This document shows positions 11,061 to 23,752 of a stretch of 64,000 bases of DNA, one piece after another. The first letter of the stretch is position 1. Every line of letters begins with the position of its first letter. Source of the DNA: Ypsolopha sequella (taxonomy: Eukaryota; Arthropoda; Insecta; Lepidoptera; Ypsolophidae). Made by a program: the position numbers and the translations under genes. The notes under the pieces are model-generated. The model was not told the origin of the DNA. It saw only the letters and a list, made by a program, of their open reading frames with translations, and did no database searches. The stretch is taken from assembly GCA_934047225.1 (NCBI GenBank), contig OW204001.1, positions 6,432,201 to 6,496,200 of the forward strand. The letters are read 5' to 3'.

Positions 11061-11970
11061 TTGGTGATCAGACTCTATATTTTCCTAGTTGGTGTTGTTC
11101 ATAATTAGGCTTTCTTCTGTATTATTTTGTTTTCTTCGACAAAGAGTAAAGAATTTTCCAGAATGTAATTTCATACCAATCAGCATGGCTTCAATATTAT
11201 ATTTATAGGCACTTTGGTGTCATTTAATCAGCATGACACTAACAACCCTGCATCCATTTATCTACGTATGATACAGTTATTCCTATAAATAAAACGGAGC
11301 ACGCGTCGAGCCTCACCTCACGTAGATTATCTCACTGATTGAGGCAAAATGGAGTTTATCTCATTGAAATAAATGCCAATAGTCAGAACACTACTCAAAG
11401 CCTGCGCGTGCGCTCTTGGCGCCCGTGGTGTCATATATCGCTTATGCGGTCTGAATTTCGAAACATCGGACATGTTACAGTCATAGAGGGTATTTGTTTT
11501 TTTTTATATCTTGTGATTTTTGTTCATTATATGGTCGTGTTGCTGCATTACTACTGTAATGACAGGCTGTAATGACTGTAATAAATAAGAAAAATGTACA
11601 TTTATGTAGAGCTTGACCGCGCTTTGTGGAATAAGACGGGGATCTTATCTTGAATTTGTATTTTTTTTTACTTTGGGTTTATTATTTTTGGTAACTGATT
11701 TTCAACCGCAAAATACGCTCTAAATTATATTTTACTATAAAACATTATCTCGCGACTAATTATTGCGCAAAAAACACAATCTTGTGGTTTAAGTACTTAG
11801 CAAAACTAAGGTTTAAATTATATTTTAACATTAAGCTTTGCAGACCTAAACATAGGTACATAATGTGTAAAACAACACAACAACGAGTTGGTGTATTGAA
11901 ATTTACTAAAATTGAGCTGAGTAAATTTCACATTTTTATTTTTAGAATGCAATTAGCATTATTATTTACA
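11060..11970. other. Intergenic, no gene seen
   Basis: AT-rich. Frames of 77 and 114 codons at 11339-11572 and 11782-12126 show no domain. The second runs into the antisense LINE that follows. Confidence 0.45.
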
Positions 11971-11977
11971 TATATAT

Positions 11978-13440
11978 TCTCACGCCTATCTCCCAGAAGG
12001 GTAGGCAGAGGCTACAGATTTCCATCTGCTACGATCCAGACACACTTTTTTCGCCTCTTCCACATCTATCGATCTAGTCATAGAAGCTCATCGATTTCGG
12101 ATACTTTTGACATTGCCCTTCTTTAGTATGTCACCAATTTGGTAAGCATACGTCCTACGCCTGGTCGAGCTGTACCTTCAACTTGCGCACCAAAAATTTC
12201 TTTTTTCCCTCTACTTTCATACATCCTCTCTATATGTCCAAACCACTGAAGCATTCCTTTTTTCTATTCTAGTCACTATATCTTTTTTCAGGCCGCAACG
12301 ATCCCGTATGTCGATATTTTTCGCTTATGTCATTTAATGTTAAACCACTCATACTTCGTAAGGAACGCATTTCCACTGCATTCACTCTACTTTAATGTTT
12401 ATTTTGCCATACTCAACATTCACTACCATACATAGTGTAGGAGCCAACACTCTATAATCAACCGCCAATCGTGCCTTTGGCGGCCCATAAAGGAATGTAG
12501 GGCTCTATTCACTTTATTTCCCGCATTCACTCTTCTTTCAAAGTCATCGTCACCTTTTCCAGCGTGCATATAACAAAAGACAACACAGATAGACAAACTC
12601 GTTAACCTGTTCTTCTTCCTCATCCACAATTAACCTTGCATTTAGTCACTCCTTCACCCCTCTCGAGCACCATAACATTTGTTTTTCCTACGTTTATTTT
12701 CATTCCTTTCTTTTTAAAGGCATCATCTTGGAGAACTTGATCATCGGCGTATAAGATGTATTTGATAAATAACTCCCCTTACTTCAATCCACATTCACGC
12801 TCTATTAAATCATTTAAACAACTGTTCATAAATAGATTGAATAGCCACGGTGACGCTACGTATCCTTGTCTAACTCCTCTAGAGATGTTATACCGATCAG
12901 TGTATGGCCCCGTTAATCATTTCAGAGATTTCAGGGCCCGCACCAGAGGGCCTATTATGTATCTTTAGTTGCCATCTAGACTAGGTGCCTATCATCAAAA
13001 ACATATATATATTATCGAATTCCGATTGTCTAAGGATATGTTCACACTTGAAGTGACAACGCAGTTCGTAAATAGTTCAATACCCACTAAAAGCTATTTT
13101 GAAAGTTCCGTTTTTAGCTATGTTTTTGATGATAGGCACCTAGTCCAGTTGGCAACTAAAGATACAGAATAGAGGGGCAGGTGGCTATTGACTCCATACA
13201 TGGACAGTGTTGTCCACAAGTCATCCCTCACCACTCTACCGTAAGCTTTTTCTGAATCCACAAGTGCAGAAAACATCATCTGATGCTTTCCCAGACATTT
13301 TTCAGATATGCTTCGTAAAGAAAATGTCTGATCCACGCAACACATACCTCTTCTAAATCCCGCTTCTACATCCCAAATGTTTTCTTCTGTTTCATCCATC
13401 ACCCTCGGAATTCCCTTGAATACAATTTGCCCACGGTACT
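11978..13440 (-). pseudogene. Antisense LINE reverse transcriptase and C-terminus, broken
   Basis: Read on the minus strand, pieces of one polymerase appear in order. A palm block DSEKAYGRV lies at about 13256-13214 and is preceded by FRRGMCCVDQTFSLRS. A GVRQGYVASPWLF block lies at about 12878-12838, and the active-site motif YADDQV at about 12751-12734. ERRVNAGNKVN follows at about 12530, then a C-terminal VEEAKKVCLDRSRWKS and SAYPSG near 12080-11990. Known reverse transcriptases use the aspartates of the palm block and YADD for catalysis, and the YADD pair is present. Several frame changes and a 221-bp MITE at 12952-13172 disrupt it, so it is dead. The 5' part is missing beyond about 13440. 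The same C-terminus occurs on the plus strand at 61783-61873. Confidence 0.85.
12952..13172 (+). mobile_element. MITE family 4, copy 1 (221 bp), inside the LINE
   Basis: Inverted ends 'ctattatgtatctttagttg' and 'caactaaagatacagaatag', each followed inward by 'aggtgcctatcatcaaaaac' or its complement. A second copy of exactly 221 bp lies at 52652-52872 with the interior in the opposite orientation. It interrupts the LINE between the palm block and the GVRQG block, so it is younger than the LINE. Confidence 0.85.
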
Positions 13441-13589
13441 AAGAAGACATCAGCCGGTACTGTCGTTAGTTTTCAGCTTCCGCAACTTCATTAGCACTAA
13501 TATAATATCTTCCATTTAGAATCCACTTCTTCGTTTTTTTATTATTTTTTTTATCGCGTCTTTCATCGCTTTGGATTCTCTTGAATATT

Positions 13590-13700
13590 ATAAGAGTACA
13601 TTACAAACAAGCAAGAAAGCAAAAAGTCCCAGGTTCGAATCCTGGCCTAGGGAATTTTTTCAAAATATTCGTGTACTTGAAATTTGTTTCTTATTTGTCT
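13590..13700 (+). repeat. tRNA-derived SINE
   Basis: 'cccaggttcgaatcctggc' is a perfect B box in a paired T-arm context. It is followed by the same tail words ('ttcaaaatattcgtg', 'atttgtttctt', 'aatgaactctaataat') seen in SINEs at 13820 and 46690. The lack of a full cloverleaf argues against a functional tRNA. Confidence 0.6.
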
Positions 13701-13809
13701 TTTATAGTTTTTAATGAACTCTAATAATTTATTTTTTAAACCTTATAATTTATAGGTGTCAAACTAAACAGAGCAAGCATAAGAGGACCTCTTTGTTAAA
13801 CCAAGAAGT

Positions 13810-13990
13810 TGATGTCTTTGGATTTGTTTCTGATTGATATTTTATAGTTTGTAATGCACTCTAATAATATCAAGAAGTTGATGCTCATACAGCCTAAGCC
13901 GCACGAAAGCAGGTACCTACTAAGAAATTGACCGCAATAATAAGCTGCTAAAATCCCTCGCAAGAAAAGCAGTAAATTATAATATACGCA
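13810..13990 (+). repeat. SINE tail fragment
   Basis: 'gtttctgattgatattttat' and 'gtaatgcactctaataat' repeat the 3' part of the SINE at 46640-46790. The tRNA-like head is missing. Confidence 0.45.
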
Positions 13991-14089
13991 CAACAAACAC
14001 TAATGCTAGGAGGCGTGTGTCCAATTTAACATATCGTGCCATGGCAATATCTCGCGAGCTAGGACAGGCGACAGGGCCCGTAAGGTGCG

Positions 14090-14760
14090 TAGGACGGCGT
14101 AACGGCCGCGGTAGTCCGCTGGACTCCAGCTAAATCAAGCATTGTTTGATTGGGTGTACCTTGCCGCATTCTCGGGTGTAGCTTGTGAATTTTGTAGAAT
14201 TGACTTCTAGTTTTTGTGAAGATTATCTAGATTATCAATTGGGAGAGTAAATTTTAACAAAAAGGCTTCGTAAACTGAGGACAACGTAACGGCCGCGGTA
14301 GTCCGCTGGACTCCAGCTAAATCAAGCATTGTCTGATTGGGTGTACCTTGCCGCATTCTCGGGTGTAGCTTGTGAATGTTGTAGAATTGTCTTCTAGTTT
14401 TTGTGAAGATTAACTAGATTATCAATTGGGAGAGTAAATTTTAACAAAAAGGCTTCGTAAACTGAGGACAACGTAACGGCCGCGGTAGTCCGCTGGACTC
14501 CAGCTAAATCAAGCATTGTCTGATTGGGTGTACCTTGCCGCATTCTCGGGTGTAGCTTGTGAATTTTGTAGAATTGACTTCCAGTTTTTGTGAAGATTAA
14601 CTAGATTATCAATTGGGGGAGTAAATTTTAACAAAAAGGCTTCGTAAACTGAGGACGACGTAACGGCTTTGGTAGTCGGCTGGACTCCAGATAAATCAAA
14701 CATTGTGTGACAAGGTTTAGCTTGCCGCATTCTCGGTCGTTGCTTCAGAATTGTATAATG
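14090..14760 (+). repeat. 187-bp tandem repeat, about 3.5 copies
   Basis: 'gtaacggccgcggtagtccg' starts at 14099, 14286 and 14473, and a mutated form starts at 14660, each exactly 187 bp apart. The first three units differ at only a few bases. The fourth is diverged and continues into the inverted structure that follows. A 73-codon minus-strand frame here is accidental. Confidence 0.92.
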
Positions 14761-15212
14761 ACATTCAGTATTTTAAAGCATGTGTTATATACCTACACAC
14801 ATATTTTGTAAATTTTCTTTGTCGTGATATTATATGATAACTTTTTATAAAGCTATTCAAGGGGTGAGGTTTGCATATAAAAATAATACGCTGTGCTCAT
14901 GAATGCGGTGACCTGTCCAGTGTCCATTTATCTGGAGTCCAGCTGACTACATGTGTCATATACGTATATATACGTATTGTTTTGTGTAGTTATATGACAC
15001 ATGCTTTAAAATACTGAATGTCATTATAGGCTACGTAAGGTGCGAAGAACAACGTTACGTGCGGTAGTCAGCTGGACTCCAGATAAATGGACACTGGACA
15101 GGTTACCGCATTCATGAGCACAGCGTATTATTTTTATATGCAAACCTCACCCCTTGAATAGCTTTATAAAAAGTTATCATATAATATCACGACAAAGAAA
15201 ATTTACAAAATA
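14756..15212. repeat. Nested inverted repeat derived from the 187-bp family
   Basis: Two inverted pairs interlock. 'atgacattcagtattttaaa' at about 14758 pairs with its complement at about 15003-15028. A longer arm of roughly 150 bp (about 14800-14950) pairs with about 15061-15212. Both long arms include 'gtagtcagctggactccag', the key block of the 187-bp unit. The centre is 'tatacgtatatatacgta', itself palindromic. Confidence 0.75.
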
Positions 15213-15214
15213 AA

Positions 15215-16660
15215 AGTATTTACACAATTTGTATATAACATTTAAGCTTTATATGGTACATAAATGCCGCACAGTGCTGTCAAAATAAATAATAAAAATT
15301 ACCCTGTCTATCCATGTTCTTAATCCACGTCCACATATGAAAGTCAACAACACTGTAGCTGAATAGAGTCGCGTGTCAGCCCATGCGCGGGCGACCTGCT
15401 GATATCTAATCGCCAAGTTTAACAGCACACCAAGCCAATGCAAAATCATCTCTATTTCAGGTCCATTACGAGGTATCAGTTTATAGTGGTTGGGTAATAT
15501 TAAATTATGGGCAATAATTCTGGCGACAGCACAGGAATCCCGCCGTGACGACTACATGCATACCATTAAATTACCACAATTAAGTTGCATGAAATATTTC
15601 TGTTGAAAATAAATTCAGTGCAGATTTCTGTGCAATAAACTTTGCTCTATGAATAAACTAATAGTACCTACTTATTATCTCTTGCTAATTTATTTAGCAT
15701 TCTAAAGTCGTTTAGTAAGATTCTTAAGTTATCATTTCCATTTTGTAACGTTTCAAATTAACCTGAAATAAATTTGGCAACTAGGCAAATATTTACTTTA
15801 TACAGGTTGGCCCTTGGAGGGAAAATATGTACTTTAAATATTGAAGATAGAAAATTTCACACCATTTTTTTTTAAAATTAAAATGGTCTACGCTAATCGG
15901 GAATCAAAGAGGAAATAAATGAAAAAAAAAATTGTGTTTTTACAATATCGATCGAAGGGTCAGTTATATGAACTTATTCTTTACTTATTCTTTCTTAATA
16001 AAATATTATCTTAAATTAAAAGGAGATCATGAAAGTTAGCATTTTAATTGCAATGGAACTAGAACATCTGAAAAACTTGAGAAGAAGAAAACCTTTTTTA
16101 GAAATCTTTGAATGCAGTCCTATTTATTCTAAAAATTTAATAAATCTCAATAAAAAAACCATCTGAGTATTTAAAGTACATTCACTACAAGGCCTTCCTT
16201 TTTTAACAGTTTTTGAGCGATTGTACTGAATCTACCACAAACGCAATCAATATGAAACTTATATATATGTTTTTTCAAACCTTTATCTTTACGTTGTAAG
16301 TAAATGAAAATAAAATAAAAATAGCCTTTATTTCTGAGCATCTTAGGTAAGTTAACATTAATTTATATCATGCTTTTGTATTTTTATGTAAAAAAAACGG
16401 CAAAGTTTTGATAATATTATAAGTATTAACATTATGATTTTATAACATTGTTTTATTCAAATGCTTATTAAAATTTTATCATATCTTCATTAAATACATT
16501 AATATACAAGTTTGCATTCAAATTGATAACATTTTTTAATAATTTCATGCATCTTGAAAATGTATTCCTTAAATTGGTATAATTTTCTTATTATATATTA
16601 TTTCATGCATCGTAACTATTATTTACTTATACCTATATTAACTTCATTATAAAATTCAAA
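15215..16660. other. Intergenic, AT-rich, no gene seen
   Basis: No domain and no repeat with clear ends. The 66-codon minus-strand frame at 15249-15449 is unrecognised. A(n)/T(n) tracts are common. Confidence 0.5.
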
Positions 16661-16679
16661 TTTCTCAGCTGCCCATTTC

Positions 16680-17216
16680 TGAGCAAAGACGTCCCCCATA
16701 TCTTCCCATTCTCTTTTATTATTTGTTTTTCTATGCCAGGTTGGTCCGGCTTCGTCCACAATATCATCTCTCTATCTCATTCTTTGCCTTCCTACAGATC
16801 TTCTTCCATCTCTGGGATACCATTGGGTTGTCCTCTTTGTCCACCTGTCATCTTTCATTCTCATAACATGCCCTGCCCATCTCCATTTCTGTCTTTGTAT
16901 GAAAGCGATACAGTCAGTTATTTTTGTTTTTTCTCTTATTATCTTGTTCTTGATCTTATCTGTAATCTTTATGCGCAAAATGCTTCTTTCGATCGCTCTT
17001 TGGCAGACCCTTAATTTATTTCTCAGGCGTTCTGTGAGTGTCTGTGGTTTGGCATCCGTAGGTTAAGCATCTAAGCAGTACTGAGTCGACAAGCTTTTTC
17101 TTGAATGTAATTCCTATACTTTTGTTTTTGAATATTTCTTTTAAGCTCCAGTATTTATTCCATGTTTTTGTTATTCTTCTGTTTATCTCTTTAGTTGATC
17201 TGTCCTTGAATAGCAA
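16680..17216 (-). pseudogene. Antisense LINE fragment: reverse transcriptase thumb and C-terminus
   Basis: On the minus strand, 17216-17016 encodes EINRRITKTWNKYWSLKEIF ... LTYGCQT, and 16978-16772 encodes RQKWRWAGHVMR, DDRWT and DGRRSVGRQ. These are adjacent blocks of the thumb and tail of a common endonuclease/reverse-transcriptase LINE that I associate with the RTE group. They lie in different frames, so a frameshift near 17000 separates them. The catalytic palm (YADD) is absent. This is a truncated, dead copy. Confidence 0.75.
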
Positions 17217-17509
17217 GTAGCGTTACCTAATCGGAAAACTTTCGGTCGATAGATTTTATTTTTGAAAATATGTCTCTTTTTGAGTGTTTTTTTGGTTTAG
17301 CGTTTAATCCATTTGATTTTTATGTGTCATATTTTACTATCAATAAGAAACTCTTGTTTAAGTAAGTTGAAAACTGACTTAAATGCAATATTGTAATTTT
17401 AGTCGAGTTTAATCTAAAAATTAGACTTGTACTGAATCGTTTCGCGCGCATTTTGGCGCACGCGATTTTCAACTTTATTAAAGTTAGTCTACGGGTTATA
17501 ATTGCAAAG

Positions 17510-17600
17510 CCACTGTGCACCTAAGGAAGGCCTCGCCTTAAATGGGGCGCTCTGTATAATGTAACTGTAACATATTAGTATTTCAATAAATAAATACTTA
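17510..17600 (+). repeat. Probable retroelement 3' end
   Basis: 'gtgcacctaaggaaggcc' leads within 70 bp to 'caataaataaatacttatta', a polyadenylation-signal-like microsatellite end typical of LINE or SINE insertions. The family is not identified. Confidence 0.35.
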
Positions 17601-17620
17601 TTACATTCTTATTATAGGTA

Positions 17621-18105
17621 TTTACTTATGAAATTTCCGATTTTTTTTTTAAAGATTCATGAGCCCATAATTCCTGTAATTCAATAGCTATTTCCATTAT
17701 TTGTTTTTTGTTTGAAAGTTGATTTCATGCTTTTACATCTACGTAATCAATTCTGTTTTTATTGTCCGTTTGATAACTAAAATTGAATCTTCAAAAACAG
17801 TTCGTCCTAAATGCCATCCATTTCCATGATAAGATTCACAATATATTTCACAATAATAACTTTTTTTTTTGACAAAAGTATAAACATTGTTTATAGGTGG
17901 AATCCGTAATTAAAAGATCGATAAATCAAATATATTTTCTTCAATATGAGGAGAGACCTCGTTTCTTCCAATGAACCCTTGAAAACCTGGTGTTGTTGAT
18001 GTTCTAGCGTCAGGTGTCCCGTTAATGTTGTCTCATTCATACACAAAAAAAATTAAATTATTTGGATTTTTCATTCATAAAAAAATGCAAGAATGTTACG
18101 TAAAG
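17621..18105 (+). mobile_element. MITE family 2, copy 2, diverged
   Basis: Shares 'tttacttatgaaatttccg', 'cataattcctgtaattcaat' and 'cgtcctaaatgccatccat' with the copies at 4172 and 41587. It is longer than they are because of extra sequence between about 17850 and 18010. The right end is not clear. Confidence 0.6.
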
Positions 18106-20835
18106 CTATCGAGGTTATTACTTCAATACAGGGTGTAAATGCAAAACCAAGAATCCCTTTAGGGTATGAAAGTATACACGATACTGATACGATTACGATA
18201 AAAAAAGTATACCTTAAATTTTTACCAAAAATTATATTGTTTTCCTATGATCCAGCCACGCACTCTTATCAATGCAGTTCATTCACCCCGTAGTGCGGTA
18301 ACGACCAATCACATTGAGTAATTATGTTCTGTGCTACTGACGCTATCAGAGGTGTACTAAACCCTGTAACACAATCCTTTGCTCACACTGAACTCCATCG
18401 ACCCGAATAACAACCCACTTACAACCTACATAGTTTAACGTTTGGTGCTTAATAGAAATGATTTTAACAGATATATGGCCAGAGTGTGATCGTCAGATTA
18501 GAACCTTACGTTGCGCCTTAAGTAGTAACCCAAATTCTTTAGAAGCGATTCAGAGATGAAGATAGCTAACAAACCCTTATTAATAGTCCTGTTCTAAAAT
18601 ATAACTTATCTTTCACGTGCTAAGTAAATTGGACATAAAATAATTAAAACCAAATTCGTAGATTTAGATAGTAAAATCAGAGAATATAAAGTATTGGTAA
18701 AATGTTCAGATTAGAAATTTCACTGTTTGTCAGTTAAGCCAATATATGAAAGTCATAGAGATAAATAGCACTTTGTAAACAATTCTAGATGTAAAATTCA
18801 TTAATGTTTCAAATAATAAAAAGGTGAATAAAATCTCTGTAGCAATTCTGCGCCAGTCAGCCTCTTAAGAGGCTATGTGAATTTACTATGTTAGACTATA
18901 CCCGTTACTTAAGATGATACATCACATTCATATTTTGTTTGTTTATGTTATGAATAAAATACATTATTATTTTTTTTTTTTAATAACCACTACCAGTAAT
19001 TGGGGATGGATGAGGTGAGGTATTTCTGAGTTTGAAATTTAATAATTTATTGATGATCAAAGCTGAATAGTATTCTAACAGCTAACCTTTATGTATGTTG
19101 TAGAACTTATTACTCGATAGATACTTCTATACGAAAATTACTTATTTAGCTGGTAATCTTCGAATAAGTCCATAGGACAGTGAGTAAAATTCTCACATCT
19201 GTGATTATCTGGTCAATAAAATAGAGACTCAAAGAAAGCCATATTGGCAACTTCTCAGAAGTACCTTCCCTTGGATGTGGAATACCCCCGTGACTTTTTT
19301 TAGTGTATACTTTTTTTTTTGAATTCTAAATTTAAGATTTATTTATTTATTTTTAATTTTACGCGCCTATGTTGGTTCCCTGACTACACAGCTCTGGTAA
19401 AGAACCAACAAGAAATCCAGAGCGTCCCTACCATCATAGTAACCAAAACTACAAATGACACAAATAATCCAACAGAATGATTTCAGATTTCCAACTTATG
19501 GCTATCTTGTGTTTCTGTACCAAATATATTTTATTTGTTCTTATGTCATTGGTAAGCTAAACTACCCCATTTCAGTGTATAGTTAGCTCGTGGCTGTATT
19601 TTGCCTGACAAAAGAACAAGTAACATCTATACAAATACACCAAATGTTACTAATTATATACTTGAGTAACAAATATTGAAATCACTCGTGTTGCACCATG
19701 TCCCACTCAAAGATTCAGTCTCTTTAACAGATCTACTCAAATAGTGACTGACAGTTAAAATTAATTTCTTAGATACTGCTGGTAATACTCAACTTAAAGT
19801 TGCTATGTCAATTTGACAAAACTATCTAGTAAAAAACTTAGACTTTCATATTCAGCGTACAGTCATTCTGTTTACTATTCAATAGAGAATTTCTATCAAG
19901 TCAAAATTGCAAGTTGTTTCAGTAATAAACTTCTCTAATACAATCGTCTTTGTTGTATTTAATGCAAGTCAGATAAGTACAAATTTCTACCAGGTTGGAA
20001 TTTTACCCATTTTCTAAAAATCTCCAAGTTTCAGTAAGGTTTTTACATAATAAGTCTCAAATATATTAAAACTTTTGAATACAATAAATTAGGCTTTCAA
20101 CCCTCATTTCATGTAGGAAAGTTTACTTTAAAAATCATTGATTTTCTAGTAATATGAAACTACTGTGACTTTCATCCTTAACAGTATTGCAGTTATTTAT
20201 GTAGTCAATTTTATAACTACACTCAGTAGAATAATTTCAATATATTTTGAAAGAGAAATCTGCTCTAGGTAATGTAGTATTAAAAATACTAATAGAACTT
20301 TGTTTTTGTTCTAAAGATGTATTCATTTAATTCCATTGACGAAGAACAACTTTTACTACCCCATATTTGGTGTATAGTATCAGTTAAGGCTTTTATTTTG
20401 CCAGACAAGGGAAAGCATTTATGCAAACAAATACATCATGTTATGTACTTCAAGTTTATTGAACATTTATAAGAATTGAAATTATTCTCTTGAATAAAGA
20501 TTTCCCGAACTATTTTCACGGTAATTAGTTTATTAGTTACTTACTCAATTGAGTAATAAAAGAAAATCCGAAACATTCTATATTTCATCTAGGTTCTACT
20601 CTGTATCAATGCAGTCATTTCGACAAGGGAGTAAGTAAGTAAATACTGACTAAAAGGTTCGTCAGTCTGCTATACTCTATTTTGGATTCTTATATACCAA
20701 ACTATTTATTAGGCATATTTTGTGCCAAACTCAAGTCTCTTTATTTCTTGAAAGAAATACCTAAGTAAATACAATATTTTAAGAGATAATTAAGTGATGA
20801 AACTTATGTTTCCTATCATTTCATATTTATTGCCA
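18106..20835. other. Long intergenic stretch, no gene seen
   Basis: No open frame above 70 codons with any recognisable feature. At 18864 'gcctcttaagaggc' is a palindrome centred on TTAA, matching the outer ends of the TTAA MITE family 1 joined back to back. It may be a relic of that family. Poly(T) runs occur at 18970 and 19310. Confidence 0.45.
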
Positions 20836-20840
20836 ATATT

Positions 20841-21075
20841 AAAGCCCTATGCCCTAGCATTCAAAACTAGTGTTCTGTGGGCATATAAAACCCTCTTAGA
20901 TAAACAATGAAACTATTTCAGTATCAAAGCCCTATGCCCTTACATTCAAAATTGGACTTATAAAGCCCTCTCAAATAAACAATGAAACTATTTCAATATC
21001 AAAGCCCTATGTCCTTACATTCAAAATTGGACTTATAAAGCCCTCTCAGATAAGTAAACAATGAAACTATTTGTC
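20841..21075 (+). repeat. 75-85 bp tandem repeat, three copies
   Basis: 'aaagccctatgccct' (or gtcct) starts at 20841, 20926 and 21001. Each unit also has 'cattcaaaa', 'ataaa(g)ccctct' and 'aacaatgaaactattt'. Units two and three are nearly identical and unit one has an insertion. Confidence 0.85.
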
Positions 21076-22330
21076 AAACAAACTAGTCAACAACAACCTA
21101 TTCCTGAACCACTAACTCTAATTTTCAGAGGTCCCTATCTACTTGAAAACTTGTAACCTATCATAATTGAATTTATTGACCTATTTTCCCTGAACAATGA
21201 AGAAAGTTACCTGAAACCTCCCACTATGCATAATTTCTAAAAAAAACCTATTAATGTCCTAACAATAGACTTGAATTTTTGGAATTTACCTACCTAACAT
21301 TTGGCCCTAAAATCAAATGTTCCTAGGCTTTTAAATGTGTGAATTTTCAAAGCTAGAGGTCCGTCACCTCACATTTACAATTAAACGTGTGTGTGGTTGT
21401 ATATTGTGCTAGCAAACACCATACAACCCCTCAACTAATCGACAGAAAGAAGTGAGGCAAGTTGAAACCTCTCTGTGTGCCTAACACCCTAAAACTTTGC
21501 CCTACTCAGACAGGGGGTGATACAGTAGGTAAAAAGGACGTCACCCCGCTGGCTGGGATAGCCTATATGATCATGTGTATATATAAATATATAGATATGA
21601 GACCATGACCAGCTCAGTCAGATGACAAAGGACAGAACAAATCGCAGCCTCTTCACGGCTCGGACGCTTTGCCATAAACATCGCCTTTCATGGAGGATGT
21701 GTTTCCAGTATGTAAAACTGGCGCAAGGCCATCCCAGACGCTTGCTTCCCTCCAGAGGAGGTTAAAACTAGACTCTGTCGTTCACACCAGTAGGTGACCC
21801 GAGCCTTAATCCAGTGCGACTTCCGCTCTGTAAGATCCCTGCCTGACTCTTCAAGATTTCCCAGCGACTAGCCCTATGCCACTACCCTGGTACATCTTCC
21901 CGTTTCCACGTCCGGCATTACTAAGAAGAGACCATACTCCCTTCCCTCCCCATCAACCCCTGAATCGACCTATGCACTATTACATTATTTAGGTACGTAC
22001 TTTAATTTCGGAACTTGAAAAGACGATTATCGAACCCTTTACATAACGCGGAATCTAGCTCGTTCGCTCGTTCACCCTACACGAATTCAAACGCGTTTGT
22101 GTCAATCGCCGAGTCGGAAAAGTCAAAAACTATTGACCATAACCGAATCTATTTACGAAAAAAAAAAGGGCATTCCGCCACCTAAAAGCTAACGCGAACG
22201 CGAAAAGGTCCCGAGGCCTAACGAACAGATAGATTGACACATTCCGTATTTTAATCGCAAATTCCGAAAACAAAATCACTATTAAAACAAACAAAAACTT
22301 CCCCAAACAAACTCAAAAATGAACTACACC
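21076..22330. other. Unclassified region with a GC-richer island
   Basis: Between about 21600 and 21960, and again at 22020-22240, base composition rises and CpG dinucleotides are frequent compared with flanks. This could be a solo LTR or a promoter-proximal region of a gene outside recognition. I find no matching second LTR, primer-binding site or coding frame. Confidence 0.3.
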
Positions 22331-22331
22331 T

Positions 22332-22661
22332 TTAAGACTTCTTGCAGCACTTCCACTGACGGCGGTGTAAAATTGAATGACCTCCCACCCTACATTTCAC
22401 CCATTTATATACTAAGTGTGATATCAGCGTTATCAGTGCTATCGGCGTAAACGGTGCTAACGGTGTTATGTGCGCTTTCGTGCAGAACGAACAAAAGTGA
22501 GACAACCAAACAAGAGTAATAGAGATGGCAACATAACAACAAAACATGGCAACAGCATATACTCGGCGTAAGCAGGACAGGACAAAAATATACAAGTAAG
22601 AGTGAAAGAGATAGACACATGGTGACAAGCCTAAGGCGTCATCTAGTCTACGTGGCAACAA
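22332..22661 (-). CDS. Unrecognised 109-codon frame, doubtful
   Basis: The predicted product is rich in L, V, C and F with two hydrophobic stretches in its first half and a K/R/C-rich end. It matches no family that I know. A second frame of 71 codons overlaps it on the same strand. There is no upstream signal beyond AT-rich sequence. I list it because it is the longest frame in this stretch and lies next to the CpG-richer island; it is more likely to be chance than a gene. Confidence 0.12.
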   Translation of the reverse strand: MLPRRLDDALGLSPCVYLFHSYLYIFVLSCLRRVYAVAMFCCYVAISITLVWLSHFCSFCTKAHITPLAPFTPIALITLISHLVYKWVKCRVGGHSILHRRQWKCCKKS

Positions 22662-22699
22662 CTTGGCAGTTGCGTGACAACAACAGCTAATTTAGGGTT

Positions 22700-23640
22700 C
22701 ACGCATAATTGGAAACCATAATGTTTGAAATTGAAAGTTTATTCTTAATTCCTTCCATATTGGACCGATTGTTTGGGCCGGTGGTTGAGTTTACTGTATT
22801 TATCATTTAAAATCAGTTATTCTACGCGATCGATTTCAATTTGCTTTATTTATTTCAACGTGATTTATTTGATTACATACAACAATCTTCCTGCCCATTA
22901 TCATAACATTTATTTGTGAATTGAGACGTGAACAGATGAGGTACGATCTGTCACAGAGGTCAACGACCAGCAAGAGTGTCCACCGGATTAGAGTATTTCA
23001 AGTTTAACAAGTCGTGTTATTATGTGGTACTGCTACATAAAAAAAAATTGCCGCTATTTTTTTTAAACACTGTATGATTCATATTAACATAACCTAGAAG
23101 GATTCTTGCCTTTGCTGTTACATCCTGTATACGTACGATGTAGCCTCCGCTGTTATGCGCCCGGTTTCGTTGCCCATATTACACGAACTACACCATGTTC
23201 TAGATTAAAAGACAATTTCGGGCTATTATCACCCAACTTTACCTCAGGTACTTAATTATGGGCTCTATAAGGAAGAGAAACTGGCTGGTGTTACAACGCA
23301 CATGTTAACACGCCCTGATCGCAGTGTTACTGGTTACAGTGTGCCTTGATACTATCTTATTGTTGGGAAACAGTGAAACGAAAGCGCCAGTACAGTGTGA
23401 ACAGTACATGAGACAACTACTATACGTATGCGTGGATTTAATTAAGAATCACGTAAGCACTTTATAGTAAAGAAAGGCTAGGTAAAATCAAAGTCATCTT
23501 GTAGTGTAAACTATACAAGGTGTTATGGGGTTCCACAATGCTGTTGTGCACAAATTTTTTTTTATTATAAGTAATTAAGTTTTTTTTTTTCAACACATTT
23601 GCTCAAAAAATGCATTTACAAAGCCTGTATACATTGTTCC
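22700..23640. other. Intergenic, no gene seen
   Basis: There is no coding frame over 60 codons, no clear repeat and no RNA-gene signature. Confidence 0.45.
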
Positions 23641-23649
23641 AAAGTTAAA

Positions 23650-23752
23650 CATTACGCACCATACAATGGAACGTGTGGTAAAATAGGTACTCTCACCTAA
23701 GTACCTATTTTACCGCATCCTCCGTTGTATAGCGCCGTGCGTATCCTTTACG
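23650..23752. repeat. Short palindromic foldback
   Basis: 'ggtaaaataggtac' (about 23679) is mirrored by 'gtacctattttaccgc' (about 23701). The pairing extends outward through 'acgcacc..caatgga' and 'ccgttgta..gtgcgt', giving imperfect arms of about 45 bp. Confidence 0.6.

Noticed and set aside
21600..22240. Solo LTR or CpG-island promoter
   Set aside because: No paired LTR, primer-binding site, TSS motif or adjacent coding exon could be shown. Composition alone is not enough.
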